The position numbers were made by a program, and so were the translations under genes. From Rhodobacter aestuarii (GTDB lineage: Bacteria > Pseudomonadota > Alphaproteobacteria > Rhodobacterales > Rhodobacteraceae), in assembly GCF_900156655.1 (NCBI RefSeq), contig NZ_FTOG01000004.1:124001-188000 (forward strand): a stretch of 64,000 bases of DNA, given 5' to 3'. Position 1 is the stretch's first letter. Each line of letters begins with the position of its first letter. Below the pieces are notes generated by a model. The model was not told the origin of the DNA. It ran no database searches and saw only the letters and a list, made by a program, of their open reading frames with translations. Below, piece after piece: positions 53,949-62,581 of the stretch.

Positions 53949-55610
53949 TTGCAACAACTCTTGGCCCTTTGGCAGGGATTAGACACGCTAAAGCGTGCGG
54001 TCGTAATTGGTGCGACAGTTCTCATGTTTGCAGCTGTATTGGCGCTTTCGAGCTTTGCCTCGAAGCCTGACATGGCGCTTTTGTATGCGGGGCTCGAGGG
54101 GCCGCGCGCAGGTGAGGTCGTGACCGCGCTGGAAGCGCGCGGCGTGCTTTACCAAGTGCGTGGCGATTCGATTTACGTAGAATCGACGCGGCGTGATGAG
54201 CTGCGGATGTCGCTTGCGGGCGAAGGTCTTCCGGCAACCGGGGGCGCGGGCTACGAATTGCTCGATTCGCTTTCGGGCTTCGGCACAACCTCGCAAATGT
54301 TCGACGCTGCCTATTGGCGCGCGAAAGAGGGCGAATTGGCCCGGACCATCGTTTCGAACCCGATGATTCGCCAAGCGCGCGTGCATATTGCGGCGCCTGC
54401 TGCGCAATCTTTCCGCCGCGATACCCATGCTAGCGCTTCCGTCACCGTAGTGACGGCCTCGGGCGGGCTTTCGCCCACCCATGCGAAGGCTTTGAAATTC
54501 CTTGTGTCTTCCGCGGTTCAGGGCATGTCGCCTGATGATGTGTCGATCATCGACAGTGTCTCGGGGCTGATTGCGACCGGCGATGAAGTCACCGGGCAAG
54601 TGGCGGGCGATCGTGCCGAAGAGCTGCGCAAGAATGTCGAGCGGCTGCTTGAGGCGCGCGTGGGCTATGGCAATGCGGTGGTCGAAGTTTCCGTCCAGAC
54701 CGTGACCGAACGCGAAGCGATCACCGAACGACTGATTGATCCGGGGAGCCGGGTTCCGATTTCGACCGATGTCGAGGCGCGCTCGGATAAATCCGACGAT
54801 ACCAAACCGGGGGCGGTGACCGTGGCGTCCAACCTCCCGGCGGGGGATGCGGGCAATGGTGGCAAATCGCAAAGCCAATCGAGCGAATCGCGCGAGCGCA
54901 CCAATTACGAAGTTTCTGAAACCACCCGCGAGGTGCTGCGCACCCCAGGCGACATCAAGCGGCTGACCGTTGCCGTGCTGGTGGATGGGGTCGAAGGCAC
55001 CGATGCCAATGGTGTTGCGGCGGTCGTGCCGCGCTCGGATGAAGAACTCTCGGCGTTGAAAGAACTGGTGGCCTCTGCCGTTGGCTTTGATGAAACGCGC
55101 GGCGACGTGATCACCATTCGGTCGATGGCCTTTGAGCCGATCACCGATCTGGGCACCGAAGCCAGTGCCAGCATGTTTGCCTCCTCTCCTCTGGATGTGA
55201 TGCAGCTGATCAAGATTGCTGTGGCCGCGATTGTGGCGCTGGTGCTGGGTCTCTTTGTGATGCGTCCGATCTTGGCGCAGCGGGCTGCCGCAGCGGCTGA
55301 GGCTGAACTGGGCGAACTGCCCGGTGGTATGATCGGTGCCGAAGGCATCCCGAGCTCTGATGGAACGCCTGCCCTGACGGGTGAGATTGCGGAGGATGAT
55401 ATGCCGATTGGTAACATGGCCGTGGTGTCCGACTTCGATCTTGGCGACATGCCGATGAGTATGGGGATGGGCGACTTCGGTGGCGGCTTTGGTGGCGATA
55501 GTGACAACGCCGATCCGGTCGCACGGCTCAAGAAACTGATCGAAGAGCGTCAGGCCGAATCGGTTGAAATCCTGCGGGCTTGGATGAACGAGGCGGAGGA
55601 ACGCGCATGA
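53949..55610 (+). CDS. fliF: Flagellar MS-ring protein FliF (TTG start)
   Basis: The MS ring is the base on which switch and export gate assemble. The 553-residue product has an N-terminal membrane helix (about 16-36), the ring-building region DMALLYAGLEGPRAGEVVTA and KEGELARTIVSNPMIRQARV, and a Ser-rich loop (about 300-320). A second helix (VMQLIKIAVAAIVALVLGLF, about 415-435) precedes the FliG-binding end DPVARLKKLIEERQAESVEI. The start is TTG at 53949: a perfect AAGGAGGT ends 5 nt before it, while the in-frame ATG at 53904 has no such site. The fliG gene does not follow. Confidence 0.94.
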   Translation: MQQLLALWQGLDTLKRAVVIGATVLMFAAVLALSSFASKPDMALLYAGLEGPRAGEVVTALEARGVLYQVRGDSIYVESTRRDELRMSLAGEGLPATGGAGYELLDSLSGFGTTSQMFDAAYWRAKEGELARTIVSNPMIRQARVHIAAPAAQSFRRDTHASASVTVVTASGGLSPTHAKALKFLVSSAVQGMSPDDVSIIDSVSGLIATGDEVTGQVAGDRAEELRKNVERLLEARVGYGNAVVEVSVQTVTEREAITERLIDPGSRVPISTDVEARSDKSDDTKPGAVTVASNLPAGDAGNGGKSQSQSSESRERTNYEVSETTREVLRTPGDIKRLTVAVLVDGVEGTDANGVAAVVPRSDEELSALKELVASAVGFDETRGDVITIRSMAFEPITDLGTEASASMFASSPLDVMQLIKIAVAAIVALVLGLFVMRPILAQRAAAAAEAELGELPGGMIGAEGIPSSDGTPALTGEIAEDDMPIGNMAVVSDFDLGDMPMSMGMGDFGGGFGGDSDNADPVARLKKLIEERQAESVEILRAWMNEAEERA

Positions 55611-56215
55611 CGCGTCGCGGTATCCAACTTGAATCCTTCGAGGTCGAGACCGCGCCGCAAGAGCCGCAGATCGAGATCGACCCGCGTGCCTTTGAGGAAG
55701 AACGGCTTGCCGCTTTCGAAAAAGGCTACACGGCGGGTTGGGATGATGCCGTGGCCGCGCAAGCGGCCGAAGGGGCAAAGCTGCGCGCGGAACTCGGCCA
55801 GAACTTGCAGGAACTGTCCTTCACCTATCACGAGGCTCGCCAGCAAATTCTGGCCGCATTACGCCCGCTGTTGATGGGCATCGCGACCAAGATGCTGCCC
55901 GAAATGGCGCGCCAAACGCTCGCGCATATGGTGGTGGAGCAGCTTGAGCCCCTGTCCGAGCAGGCGACCACCGTGCCAATCGCCGTTGTGGCGAACCCGG
56001 CCAGCCTGCCGATGATCGAAGAAGTCATGGCCGATCGTGCTAGCCTGCCCCTGATCTTTCAGGCCGAACCCACCTTGGGGGAGGGGCAGGTGTATCTGAA
56101 ATTCGCCGAAACAGAGACGCGGATCGACCTCGACGGGGTGATCGGCGCAATCGGTGCCGCAATCGAAACCTATTTCAGCGCCAACCAAGACCCGCAGGAG
56201 GCCGCTCATGGATGA
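55607..56215 (+). CDS. fliH: FliH-like export ATPase regulator
   Basis: A 202-residue protein: an N-terminal region (RRGIQLESFEVETAPQE), a helical FliH-type stretch with FEKGYTAGWDDAVAAQAAE, a long coiled coil, and a C-terminal alpha/beta end (FAETETRIDLDGVIGAIG). FliH binds FliI and FliN and controls the ATPase. Similarity is modest, but size and position (fliF-fliH-fliN) agree. It is coupled to fliF by a 4-nt overlap. Confidence 0.8.
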   Translation: MTRRGIQLESFEVETAPQEPQIEIDPRAFEEERLAAFEKGYTAGWDDAVAAQAAEGAKLRAELGQNLQELSFTYHEARQQILAALRPLLMGIATKMLPEMARQTLAHMVVEQLEPLSEQATTVPIAVVANPASLPMIEEVMADRASLPLIFQAEPTLGEGQVYLKFAETETRIDLDGVIGAIGAAIETYFSANQDPQEAAHG

Positions 56216-56480
56216 TATGCCCCAAACCGCGAACCCGTTTTCGCAAGTGCCGATCGAAATCACCATTTCTGTCGGCAAGGCGCGTCCGCTTGTGCGCGAC
56301 CTGCTGCGCATGAAACGCGATTCGATCTTGCCGTTGGATCGTCGGGTGGAAGACCCGGTCGAGCTTTACGTGGGCGACAAGCTGATCGCGCGTGGCGAGT
56401 TGACCGAGATGGAAGGCGATTCGAACGGCCAATTGGCTGTGCGGCTCACCGAAGTCGTTGATCTGCAAAATGGGCTGTGA
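56208..56480 (+). CDS. fliN: Flagellar motor switch protein FliN
   Basis: C-ring subunit of 90 residues, a short FliN consisting almost only of the SpoA (surface presentation) domain. It has VPIEITISVGKARPLVRDLL and VEDPVELYVGDKLIARGELT, ending [22 protein letters not shown] precedes ATG 56208, which overlaps fliH by 8 nt. Neither fliM nor fliG is in the window, so the switch is encoded at split loci. Confidence 0.93.
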   Translation: MDDMPQTANPFSQVPIEITISVGKARPLVRDLLRMKRDSILPLDRRVEDPVELYVGDKLIARGELTEMEGDSNGQLAVRLTEVVDLQNGL

Positions 56481-57220
56481 AAATGGCCCGTCACTACAGA
56501 CTATTAACGTTAATCGTTGGTGTCTTTCTGCTCGGCACGCTCCCTGCGGGCGCGCAGGCGATCAATATTGACCTCGGCGGCGAGGGGTCGTTGACCAATT
56601 CTTCGCTGCTGCTCATCGCCGGGATCACGCTGCTCAGCCTCGCGCCGGGCATTGCGATCATGGTCACGTGCTTTCCCTTCATCGTCACGGTGCTGTCGAT
56701 CTTGCGCCAAGCGATGGGGTTGCAGCAATCGCCGCCCAATATGCTTATCGTCAGTCTCGCGTTGTTCCTGACCTGGTACATCATGGAGCCGACCTTCATG
56801 GCCAGCTACCAAGCCGGGATCGAGCCGCTGATTGCGGGCAGCATCGACATGATCACCGCCTTTGAGCGTGGGGTGGAACCCTTCCGCATCTTCATGGCGG
56901 GCCGTGTGGACCCTGACACGTTCAGCCAACTTTCTGCCCTGCGTGATGGCGTGGCCTTTGAGGGCGAGATTCGCACCGCGCCGCTTTCGATGCTGGTGCC
57001 CTCTTTCATGCTGTCAGAGATCACCCGTGCCTTTGAGATTGGCTTCCTTGTCTTTCTGCCCTTCTTGATCATCGACCTTGTTGTGTCGGCGATCTTGATG
57101 TCGATGGGCATGATGATGGTGCCGCCCGCGGTTGTGGCGCTGCCCTTCAAGCTGGCCTTCTTTGTCGTGGCGAACGGCTGGGTGCTTTTGTCGGGCGCGC
57201 TGGTGCGGTCTTATTCCTGA
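56477..57220 (+). CDS. fliP: Flagellar export gate protein FliP
   Basis: Core of the export gate. The 247-residue product has an N-terminal signal peptide ([20 protein letters not shown]). The FliP signatures are [20 protein letters not shown] and [20 protein letters not shown], followed by [20 protein letters not shown]. Four to five membrane helices fit. The start is either GTG 56477, overlapping the fliN stop, or ATG 56483. No fliO lies between fliN and fliP. It overlaps the convergent msrA by 10 nt. Confidence 0.95.
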   Translation: MKMARHYRLLTLIVGVFLLGTLPAGAQAINIDLGGEGSLTNSSLLLIAGITLLSLAPGIAIMVTCFPFIVTVLSILRQAMGLQQSPPNMLIVSLALFLTWYIMEPTFMASYQAGIEPLIAGSIDMITAFERGVEPFRIFMAGRVDPDTFSQLSALRDGVAFEGEIRTAPLSMLVPSFMLSEITRAFEIGFLVFLPFLIIDLVVSAILMSMGMMMVPPAVVALPFKLAFFVVANGWVLLSGALVRSYS

Positions 57221-57708
57221 CGCTTGGGCAAGACCCAATCGGGGCGGATGCGGTGGCAGGTGTAGCCATGTGGGAACCGCTCAAGATAATCTTGATGCTC
57301 CGGCTCGGCCTCCCAAAACGGGCCTGCCGGGGCAACTTCGGTCACCAGCTTGCCGGGCCAAAGGCCAGAGGCATCCACATCGGCAATCGTGTCTAGCGCG
57401 GTTTGCTGTTGCGCTTCATCCAGAAAATAGATCGCCGAGCGGTAAGACAGCCCGTGATCATTGCCCTGCCGGTTCAGCGTGGTCGGGTCATGGATCTGGA
57501 AGAAGAACTCCAACAGCCGCCGATAGCTGATCTCCGCCGGGTCAAAGACGATCTCAATCGCTTCAGCATGGGTGCCGTGGTTGCGATAGGTGGCATTGGC
57601 GACATCCCCCCCCGAATAGCCCACGCGCGTGTTGCTCACGCCGGGCAGTTTGCGGATCAAATCCTGCATGCCCCAAAAGCAGCCTCCGGCCAGAATCGCT
57701 TTTTCCAT
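57211..57708 (-). CDS. msrA: Peptide methionine-S-sulfoxide reductase MsrA
   Basis: Reduces the S-epimer of methionine sulfoxide. The 165-residue product starts [18 protein letters not shown] with catalytic Cys10 in GCFWG, and has [40 protein letters not shown] and [17 protein letters not shown] longer upstream frame crosses msrB and is rejected. It follows msrB by 1 nt, so both methionine sulfoxide epimers are covered by one operon. Confidence 0.96.
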   Translation of the reverse strand: MEKAILAGGCFWGMQDLIRKLPGVSNTRVGYSGGDVANATYRNHGTHAEAIEIVFDPAEISYRRLLEFFFQIHDPTTLNRQGNDHGLSYRSAIYFLDEAQQQTALDTIADVDASGLWPGKLVTEVAPAGPFWEAEPEHQDYLERFPHGYTCHRIRPDWVLPKRQE

Positions 57709-57709
57709 C

Positions 57710-58156
57710 TTAGTCCTCCAGCAGTGCCAGATAATCGCCGTAGCCTTCTTCCTCCATCCGGTCTTTGGGGATGAAGCGCAGGCTCGCGGAGTTGATGCAG
57801 TAGCGCAGCCCGCCCCGGTCGCGCGGCCCATCGGGGAAGACATGACCCAGATGGCTGTCGCCATGGGTCGAGCGCACCTCAACCCGGCGCATCCCGTGGC
57901 TCAGGTCTTGATGCTCGGTCACATGCGCCGATTCGACAGGCTGCGTGAACGAGGGCCAGCCGCAACCGCTTTCAAACTTATCGCGCGAAGAAAAGAGCGG
58001 CTCACCCGAGACAATATCCACATAAAGCCCCGGTTCTGTGCGATTCCAATATTCGCCCGTAAAGGGGCGCTCGGTACCGCTTTCTTGCGTGACATAGAAT
58101 TGCTCTGGCGTCAGGCGCGCCAGCGCCTCTTCGGTTTTTTCATACCGGCGTGTCAT
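57710..58156 (-). CDS. msrB: Peptide methionine-R-sulfoxide reductase MsrB (zinc-free type)
   Basis: Reduces the R-epimer of methionine sulfoxide. The 148-residue product has the catalytic [11 protein letters not shown] (Cys120) and GCGWPSF (Cys65, likely the resolving Cys). The two CxxC pairs that bind zinc in many MsrB proteins are missing: the first position reads DIVSGEPLF, the second [13 protein letters not shown]. So it should be a two-Cys, metal-free enzyme. Confidence 0.95.
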   Translation of the reverse strand: MTRRYEKTEEALARLTPEQFYVTQESGTERPFTGEYWNRTEPGLYVDIVSGEPLFSSRDKFESGCGWPSFTQPVESAHVTEHQDLSHGMRRVEVRSTHGDSHLGHVFPDGPRDRGGLRYCINSASLRFIPKDRMEEEGYGDYLALLED

Positions 58157-58198
58157 AGGGCCTCCATCCTCGGGAACCGTTCAGATGGGGTGGCACAG

Positions 58199-58223
58199 AA
58201 AAAAGTCCAGCCCCCTAGGGGGA
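58199..58223 (-). terminator. Probable terminator of tRNA-Lys
   Basis: On the minus strand CCCCC-TA-GGGGG (58223-58212; effectively a 4-bp stem with loop CTAG) is followed after CTGGAC by seven T (58205-58199). It lies 30 nt after the tRNA 3' end. Confidence 0.6.
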
Positions 58224-58252
58224 TGTGCTTTTTTCGATGTCAGGAGAGTGAT

Positions 58253-58328
58253 GGTGAGCCGTACAGGATTCGAACCTGTGACCCGCTGATTAAAAGTCAG
58301 CTGCTCTACCAACTGAGCTAACGGCCCA
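58253..58328 (-). tRNA. tRNA-Lys (anticodon TTT)
   Basis: A 76-nt cloverleaf on the minus strand. The acceptor GGGCCGT/ACGGCTC has 7 bp including one G-T. The anticodon stem GCTGA/TCAGC carries loop CTTTTAA with anticodon TTT (reads AAA/AAG), and the T arm has GGTTCGAATCC. The CCA end is encoded. Confidence 0.96.
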
Positions 58329-58342
58329 TCACTGGAGCGGGT

Positions 58343-58371
58343 CTCTAAAGGGGTGTGCCGGGGGGGTCAAG
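58343..58371 (-). promoter_or_regulatory. Sigma-70 promoter of tRNA-Lys
   Basis: On the minus strand TTGACC (58371-58366), a 17-nt spacer, and TAGAGA (58348-58343). The -10 ends 14 nt before the tRNA 5' end, a normal distance. The GC-rich segment (GACCCGC) after the -10 could act as a stringent discriminator. Confidence 0.65.
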
Positions 58372-58433
58372 GCCCAAAGCGCGAAAAAATTGCAACACTG
58401 GAAAAAACTCGGGCGCGGGTGTAGAGGGCGCGC

Positions 58434-59267
58434 ATGGAACACGCGCCCCTCTCCCCCGCCGGTCGTCGCTTTCTCAAGATGCACGGCCTTGGCAACGATT
58501 TTGTGATCATCGACGCCCGGACGGGCGAAAACCCTGTTGTGCCTGCGCTTGCGCGGGCGCTGGGGGACCGTCATCGCGGCGTGGGCTTTGATCAGCTTGC
58601 GGTGATCTTGCCCGCTGAAGGAGCAGATTTCACACTGGAATTTTGGAATTCCGATGGCTCAAAGGCGGGCGCCTGCGGCAATGCCACGCGCTGTGTGTCG
58701 GACCTTGTGATGCGCGATCTGGGCAAGGATGCGGTCACGCTCTTCACCGAACGGGGCCAGTTGGCAGCCTGTCGGCGGAAAGACGGGCTCGTTTCGGTCA
58801 ATATGGGCGACCCGATTCTGGACGCGGCGGCGATTCCCGTCACCGCCGACCCGATGGCCTTGCCGCTGCCCGGCGAGCCTGTCGCTGTGGGAATGGGGAA
58901 CCCGCATTGCATTTTCTTTGTGCCCGATGCCGAGGCTGTGGATGTGGTGGCGCTGGGCCAGAAGGTTGAACACCATCCGCTGTTCCCCGAACGCACCAAT
59001 GTCGAATTTGCCTCGCTCACCGGGCCGGACCACCTACGGATGCGGGTCTGGGAGCGTGGCGCGGGTATCACGCTTGCTTGCGGCTCCGGCACCTGTGCCA
59101 CCGCCGTTGCCGCGCATCTCAAGGGGCTCACGGGCCGCAAAGTGATCGTTGATGTTGATGGGGGGCAGTTGGAAATTGACTGGCGCGACGATGGCGTTTG
59201 GATGACCGGCCCCACCGCGACGGTGTTTGAGGGCGTTTTGGCGCCCGCATTTCTGGCCAGCCTATGA
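58434..59267 (+). CDS. dapF: Diaminopimelate epimerase
   Basis: Converts LL- to meso-diaminopimelate for lysine and peptidoglycan synthesis. The 277-residue product has [18 protein letters not shown], catalytic Cys81 in GACGNATRC and catalytic Cys216 in [12 protein letters not shown], plus GNPHCIFFV. It overlaps the next gene by 4 nt. The gap to tRNA-Lys holds that tRNA's promoter on the other strand. Confidence 0.97.
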   Translation: MEHAPLSPAGRRFLKMHGLGNDFVIIDARTGENPVVPALARALGDRHRGVGFDQLAVILPAEGADFTLEFWNSDGSKAGACGNATRCVSDLVMRDLGKDAVTLFTERGQLAACRRKDGLVSVNMGDPILDAAAIPVTADPMALPLPGEPVAVGMGNPHCIFFVPDAEAVDVVALGQKVEHHPLFPERTNVEFASLTGPDHLRMRVWERGAGITLACGSGTCATAVAAHLKGLTGRKVIVDVDGGQLEIDWRDDGVWMTGPTATVFEGVLAPAFLASL

Positions 59268-60523
59268 AGCCGCCCGTTTTTGCCACGCTTGGCTGCCGTC
59301 TCAATGCCTATGAGACGGAGGCGATGAAAGAACTCGCCGCAGGTGCGGGGCTCGAAGGGGCGGTTGTGGTCAACACCTGTGCCGTCACCGCCGAGGCGGT
59401 GCGCAAAGCCAAGCAAGAGATTCGCAAGCTCGCGCGCGAAAATCCCGATGTGCCGATCATTGTTACGGGCTGCGCTGCGCAGACCGAACCAGAGACCTTT
59501 GCCGCAATGGCCGAGGTGACGCGTGTGATCGGCAACCATGAGAAGATGCAGGCCGAGACTTGGGCCGCACTTGCCCCCAAAGGCGCCGATTTCATTGGCG
59601 AGACCGAGCGGGTGATGGTCGATGATATTCTGTCGGTCAAGGAAACGGCGGGGCATCTGATTGATGGCTTTGGCCGCCACCGCGCCTATGTGCAGGTGCA
59701 AAATGGCTGCGACCACCGCTGCACCTTCTGCATCATTCCCTATGGCCGGGGCAATTCGCGCTCGGTCCCTGCGGGCGTGGTGGTCGAGCAAATCAAGCGG
59801 CTTGTGGACAAGGGCTTCCATGAAGTTGTGCTGACGGGGGTGGATCTCACCTCTTGGGGGGCAGACCTGCCCGGCGCGCCGCGTTTGGGCGATTTGGTGA
59901 TGCGCATCCTCAAACTGGTGCCCGATCTTGCCCGGCTGCGGATTTCCTCGATCGACAGTATCGAGGCGGATGAAAACCTGATGCTCGCCATCGCCACCGA
60001 GCCGCGCTTGATGCCGCATCTGCATCTGAGCTTGCAGCATGGCGATGATATGATTCTGAAGCGGATGAAACGCCGCCATCTGCGCGATGATGCGATTGCC
60101 TTTTGTGAAGAGGCGCGCAAGCTGCGCCCCGGCATCGTCTTTGGGGCCGATATCATTGCAGGCTTCCCGACCGAGACGGAAGAGATGTTCCAAAACTCGC
60201 TGCGCCTGGTCGAGGATTGTGGGCTGACCTTCTTGCATGTCTTCCCGTATTCCGCCCGCAAAGGCACGCCGGCCGCGCGCATGCCGCGTGTGGCGGGGCC
60301 GGATATCAAAGACCGCGCGGCGCGGCTGCGCGCGGCGGGGCAGGCGGCGCTTTTGCGTCACCTAGAAGCGGAAGTTGGGCAAGAACGCGAAATTCTCACC
60401 GAAGGGCCGCGTTTGGGCCGGACGGAGTTTTTCACCGAGGTCAGCTTTGATCGCGACATGCCCGAAGGCACGCTGATGCGCCTGCGCATCACCGGGCAAA
60501 ACGGCGAAAGGCTAATCGCTTAA
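59264..60523 (+). CDS. mtaB: MtaB-like tRNA methylthiotransferase (radical SAM)
   Basis: Likely converts t6A37 of tRNA to ms2t6A37. The 419-residue product has the UPF0004 domain with three cysteines (C11, C39, C70), the radical-SAM motif [15 protein letters not shown] (C149, C153, C156), and a C-terminal domain with TRAM-like end ([14 protein letters not shown]-like). The motif and lack of MiaB features favour MtaB over MiaB or RimO. tsaD, which makes the t6A substrate, is encoded at 38109. It is coupled to dapF. Its stop shares TTAA with the convergent gene. Confidence 0.9.
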   Translation: MKPPVFATLGCRLNAYETEAMKELAAGAGLEGAVVVNTCAVTAEAVRKAKQEIRKLARENPDVPIIVTGCAAQTEPETFAAMAEVTRVIGNHEKMQAETWAALAPKGADFIGETERVMVDDILSVKETAGHLIDGFGRHRAYVQVQNGCDHRCTFCIIPYGRGNSRSVPAGVVVEQIKRLVDKGFHEVVLTGVDLTSWGADLPGAPRLGDLVMRILKLVPDLARLRISSIDSIEADENLMLAIATEPRLMPHLHLSLQHGDDMILKRMKRRHLRDDAIAFCEEARKLRPGIVFGADIIAGFPTETEEMFQNSLRLVEDCGLTFLHVFPYSARKGTPAARMPRVAGPDIKDRAARLRAAGQAALLRHLEAEVGQEREILTEGPRLGRTEFFTEVSFDRDMPEGTLMRLRITGQNGERLIA

Positions 60524-60867
60524 GCCCCGGTTTCCACGCAATGGCGGCGGAAGGCGCGTTTGAGCATATCAAGCTCGGCGCGCAACAGGTCAATCTCTGC
60601 GCGAAGATCATCTTCCAGCGGCACCCCGGTGACGATGGTGAAATGGGTCAACGTTTCCTCATCCATGCGGATCAAGAAGGTCTGCACGCCGTCTGACAAC
60701 AACTCCGGCGGGATCGGCAGGCGCAGCTTCCACTTGCCGTTTTCCATCTTCTCGGCGCTCAGATCGGGCAGGTCTTTTTCGAGATGCGAGACCTGAAGAT
60801 CGGGCGCCTCGGCTCCCGCCCAGATGCCTTCCCAATGGCCAGCGCGGACGCGCGATTGTTCCAGCAT
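60520..60867 (-). CDS. Hypothetical protein with C-terminal coiled coil
   Basis: A 115-residue soluble protein I do not recognise. It starts MLEQSRVRAGHWEGIWAGAE, has a beta-like middle with WKLRLPIPPELLSDGVQTFL, and ends in a heptad-like helix (LRAEIDLLRAELDMLKRAFR). No signal peptide or membrane helix. It is 9 nt downstream of the next leftward gene, suggesting a two-gene operon. Its composition is like the neighbours, so it is probably a conserved order-specific gene rather than recent import. Confidence 0.75.
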   Translation of the reverse strand: MLEQSRVRAGHWEGIWAGAEAPDLQVSHLEKDLPDLSAEKMENGKWKLRLPIPPELLSDGVQTFLIRMDEETLTHFTIVTGVPLEDDLRAEIDLLRAELDMLKRAFRRHCVETGA

Positions 60868-60876
60868 GTCGCCCCC

Positions 60877-61659
60877 TTAAATTTCAGCGCGCGGATGGCG
60901 CGCGAAGGTCAGGTCGCGCAGCACGATCTGGTTCATCTGCGGCCCTTCGAAGATGATATCCACCCAAGCCTTCTCGACCCGCTTTTCATTCATCTTTGTA
61001 TAGGCGAGGTCGAATTCGACGAAATTCTGCCCCGTCTGGACGGGCAGTTCGCGCACCAATTGGTCGGTGTTCGGGCCGTGCTTCACATTCAGCCGGCAGA
61101 AAATCTCAAGCGGTTTTTCCAGCTCCACCTCAAGCCCGAGCCGGATCAGATGGTTGCGCCGCAGCCCTGTCACGCCTGCCTCGGGGAGGTCCAGTACCAG
61201 CGACAGGAAAGACCCGTCAAAGCGGAACACATCCATGCGCAGCCCAAAGGGAGCTAAGTCTTGCACGCCAGTATTACGGATTTGGCGCAGGGTCAGTTCC
61301 GAGACTTTGCAATCATGAAACAGCGTAACCTCGCGGCCCATCATCGCGCGCGATTGCGCGGCCGCGACTCCTTGCGGAAAGACTGGCCCACGCCAAACCT
61401 CGGGGCGCCAAGCCCAATCGCAGCCCAAGGGGCGCTCAATCCCATCCCCACCGCCCAGCGGCATCGAAAGCTTGCCCTCAGCGGCGAACAAAACCCGGTC
61501 AATTTCACGTTTGAGAGCGCGGGCATCAGAGCGCAGCTGCCGCAATTCCTGTCCCTCAAGCGCGGGGGCAAGGCGTGCGGCGCGGGCCCAGCGGGCGAGC
61601 ATCCGGCCTTGCACAAGCCGATCAAGGAAGGTGTTAGACTTGCCCGTCATTTTCACCAT
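60877..61659 (-). CDS. Conserved hypothetical protein (possibly DUF6478)
   Basis: A 260-residue protein without signal peptide. The N-terminus is helical and basic (FLDRLVQGRMLARWARAARL). From about residue 100 a beta-rich region holds GREVTLFHDCKVSELTLRQI, FRFDGSFLSLVLDLPEAGV and VELEKPLEIFCRLNVKHGPN, and it ends VLRDLTFARHPRAEI. I recall this pattern as DUF6478 in Rhodobacterales but cannot verify. Function is unknown. It pairs with the 115-residue gene downstream. Confidence 0.78.
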   Translation of the reverse strand: MVKMTGKSNTFLDRLVQGRMLARWARAARLAPALEGQELRQLRSDARALKREIDRVLFAAEGKLSMPLGGGDGIERPLGCDWAWRPEVWRGPVFPQGVAAAQSRAMMGREVTLFHDCKVSELTLRQIRNTGVQDLAPFGLRMDVFRFDGSFLSLVLDLPEAGVTGLRRNHLIRLGLEVELEKPLEIFCRLNVKHGPNTDQLVRELPVQTGQNFVEFDLAYTKMNEKRVEKAWVDIIFEGPQMNQIVLRDLTFARHPRAEI

Positions 61660-61816
61660 TGTGCCCCAATAGTGCTACAGTGCCTCTGCGGCGTTGCGAA
61701 TTGCGAAACAATCTACCCCACATGTCCCATTTGGCATGTCGAGGCGTGGAAATGAAGCCGCAAATCATTCGACATGGGGGTTTTCCCGCACGTCACAACT
61801 TATGCGTGAGCCAGAT

Positions 61817-62440
61817 TCAGTTCGCGGCGCGGATACTCGCCTCTAGCGATTGCAAAAGGGAGAGTTGTGCCTTGTCGCTTAGGGCGCTGCCGCGCATCGG
61901 CATCACCGACAGCGCGGCGATATGACGATCCAGCCCGGTGATCGCGCGCCAGTAAACGGTATCAAGCGGCCCCTTCGTTACGGCGGAGCGGTCCGATATT
62001 TTGAACAACAAGCGTCGCTCTTGTTCTTGCACCGTCAGAATTTCGACGTCTTCGGCCTGCCCAGATCGCGCCATCGCCGCGCGCCCGGCTTCGGACTGGA
62101 AGAAGGTCTCGTAATTCTTCAGGGCAGTCTCAAGCGGAACGTCGGGCATGGGGCCGACGGTGGCGCTTAGGAGGGCGCGGTGCTTGGGTTGCGGTGCGCT
62201 CCCATCTCGCGCAATCGCGGCGCAATTGCCCCAAAGAACAAAGGCTGCCTCGGCTCCGTCTTGCCGCGATTTCGGATCAACGCAATAGCCTTCAGGCGCG
62301 GCAAGTGTCAGGCTGCCATCCAATACATTGGCGCGGCTGCTGACCTCGGCGGGTTTGATGATCGGTAGCGGCACCACGGCCACACAACCCGAAAGCGCCA
62401 TTGTTCCCAGCGCCAATGCCCAAACCGATTTGCGTAACAT
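61817..62440 (-). CDS. Putative outer-membrane lipoprotein
   Basis: A 207-residue precursor with a lipoprotein signal (MLRKSVWALALGTMALSGC, lipobox LSGC, Cys19; Val at +2 does not suggest inner-membrane retention). The mature part has LTLAAPEGYCVDPKSRQDGA and FVLWGNCAAIARDGSA (two Cys, possibly a disulfide) and a helical C-terminus. I do not recognise a characterised family. The frame extends upstream but lacks a signal there, so ATG 62440 is chosen. 157 nt without visible features separate it from the 260-residue gene. Confidence 0.8.
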   Translation of the reverse strand: MLRKSVWALALGTMALSGCVAVVPLPIIKPAEVSSRANVLDGSLTLAAPEGYCVDPKSRQDGAEAAFVLWGNCAAIARDGSAPQPKHRALLSATVGPMPDVPLETALKNYETFFQSEAGRAAMARSGQAEDVEILTVQEQERRLLFKISDRSAVTKGPLDTVYWRAITGLDRHIAALSVMPMRGSALSDKAQLSLLQSLEASIRAAN

Positions 62441-62581
62441 CTGCCCCCCAGTGTTCGGGCAATCTCCTAACAATCTCGTTACCAAGATCGCAAGCCCGGA
62501 TCGGGCAGCACGCGGATATTCGCCGTGTTTCGCCTTGCCCGGCTCCAAGCCGCGCGGCATCTTGCGGCAAACGGAGGGACG

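Noticed and set aside
53988-55778. 596-codon frame antisense to fliF
   Set aside because: Shadow of fliF; no similarity or start signal.
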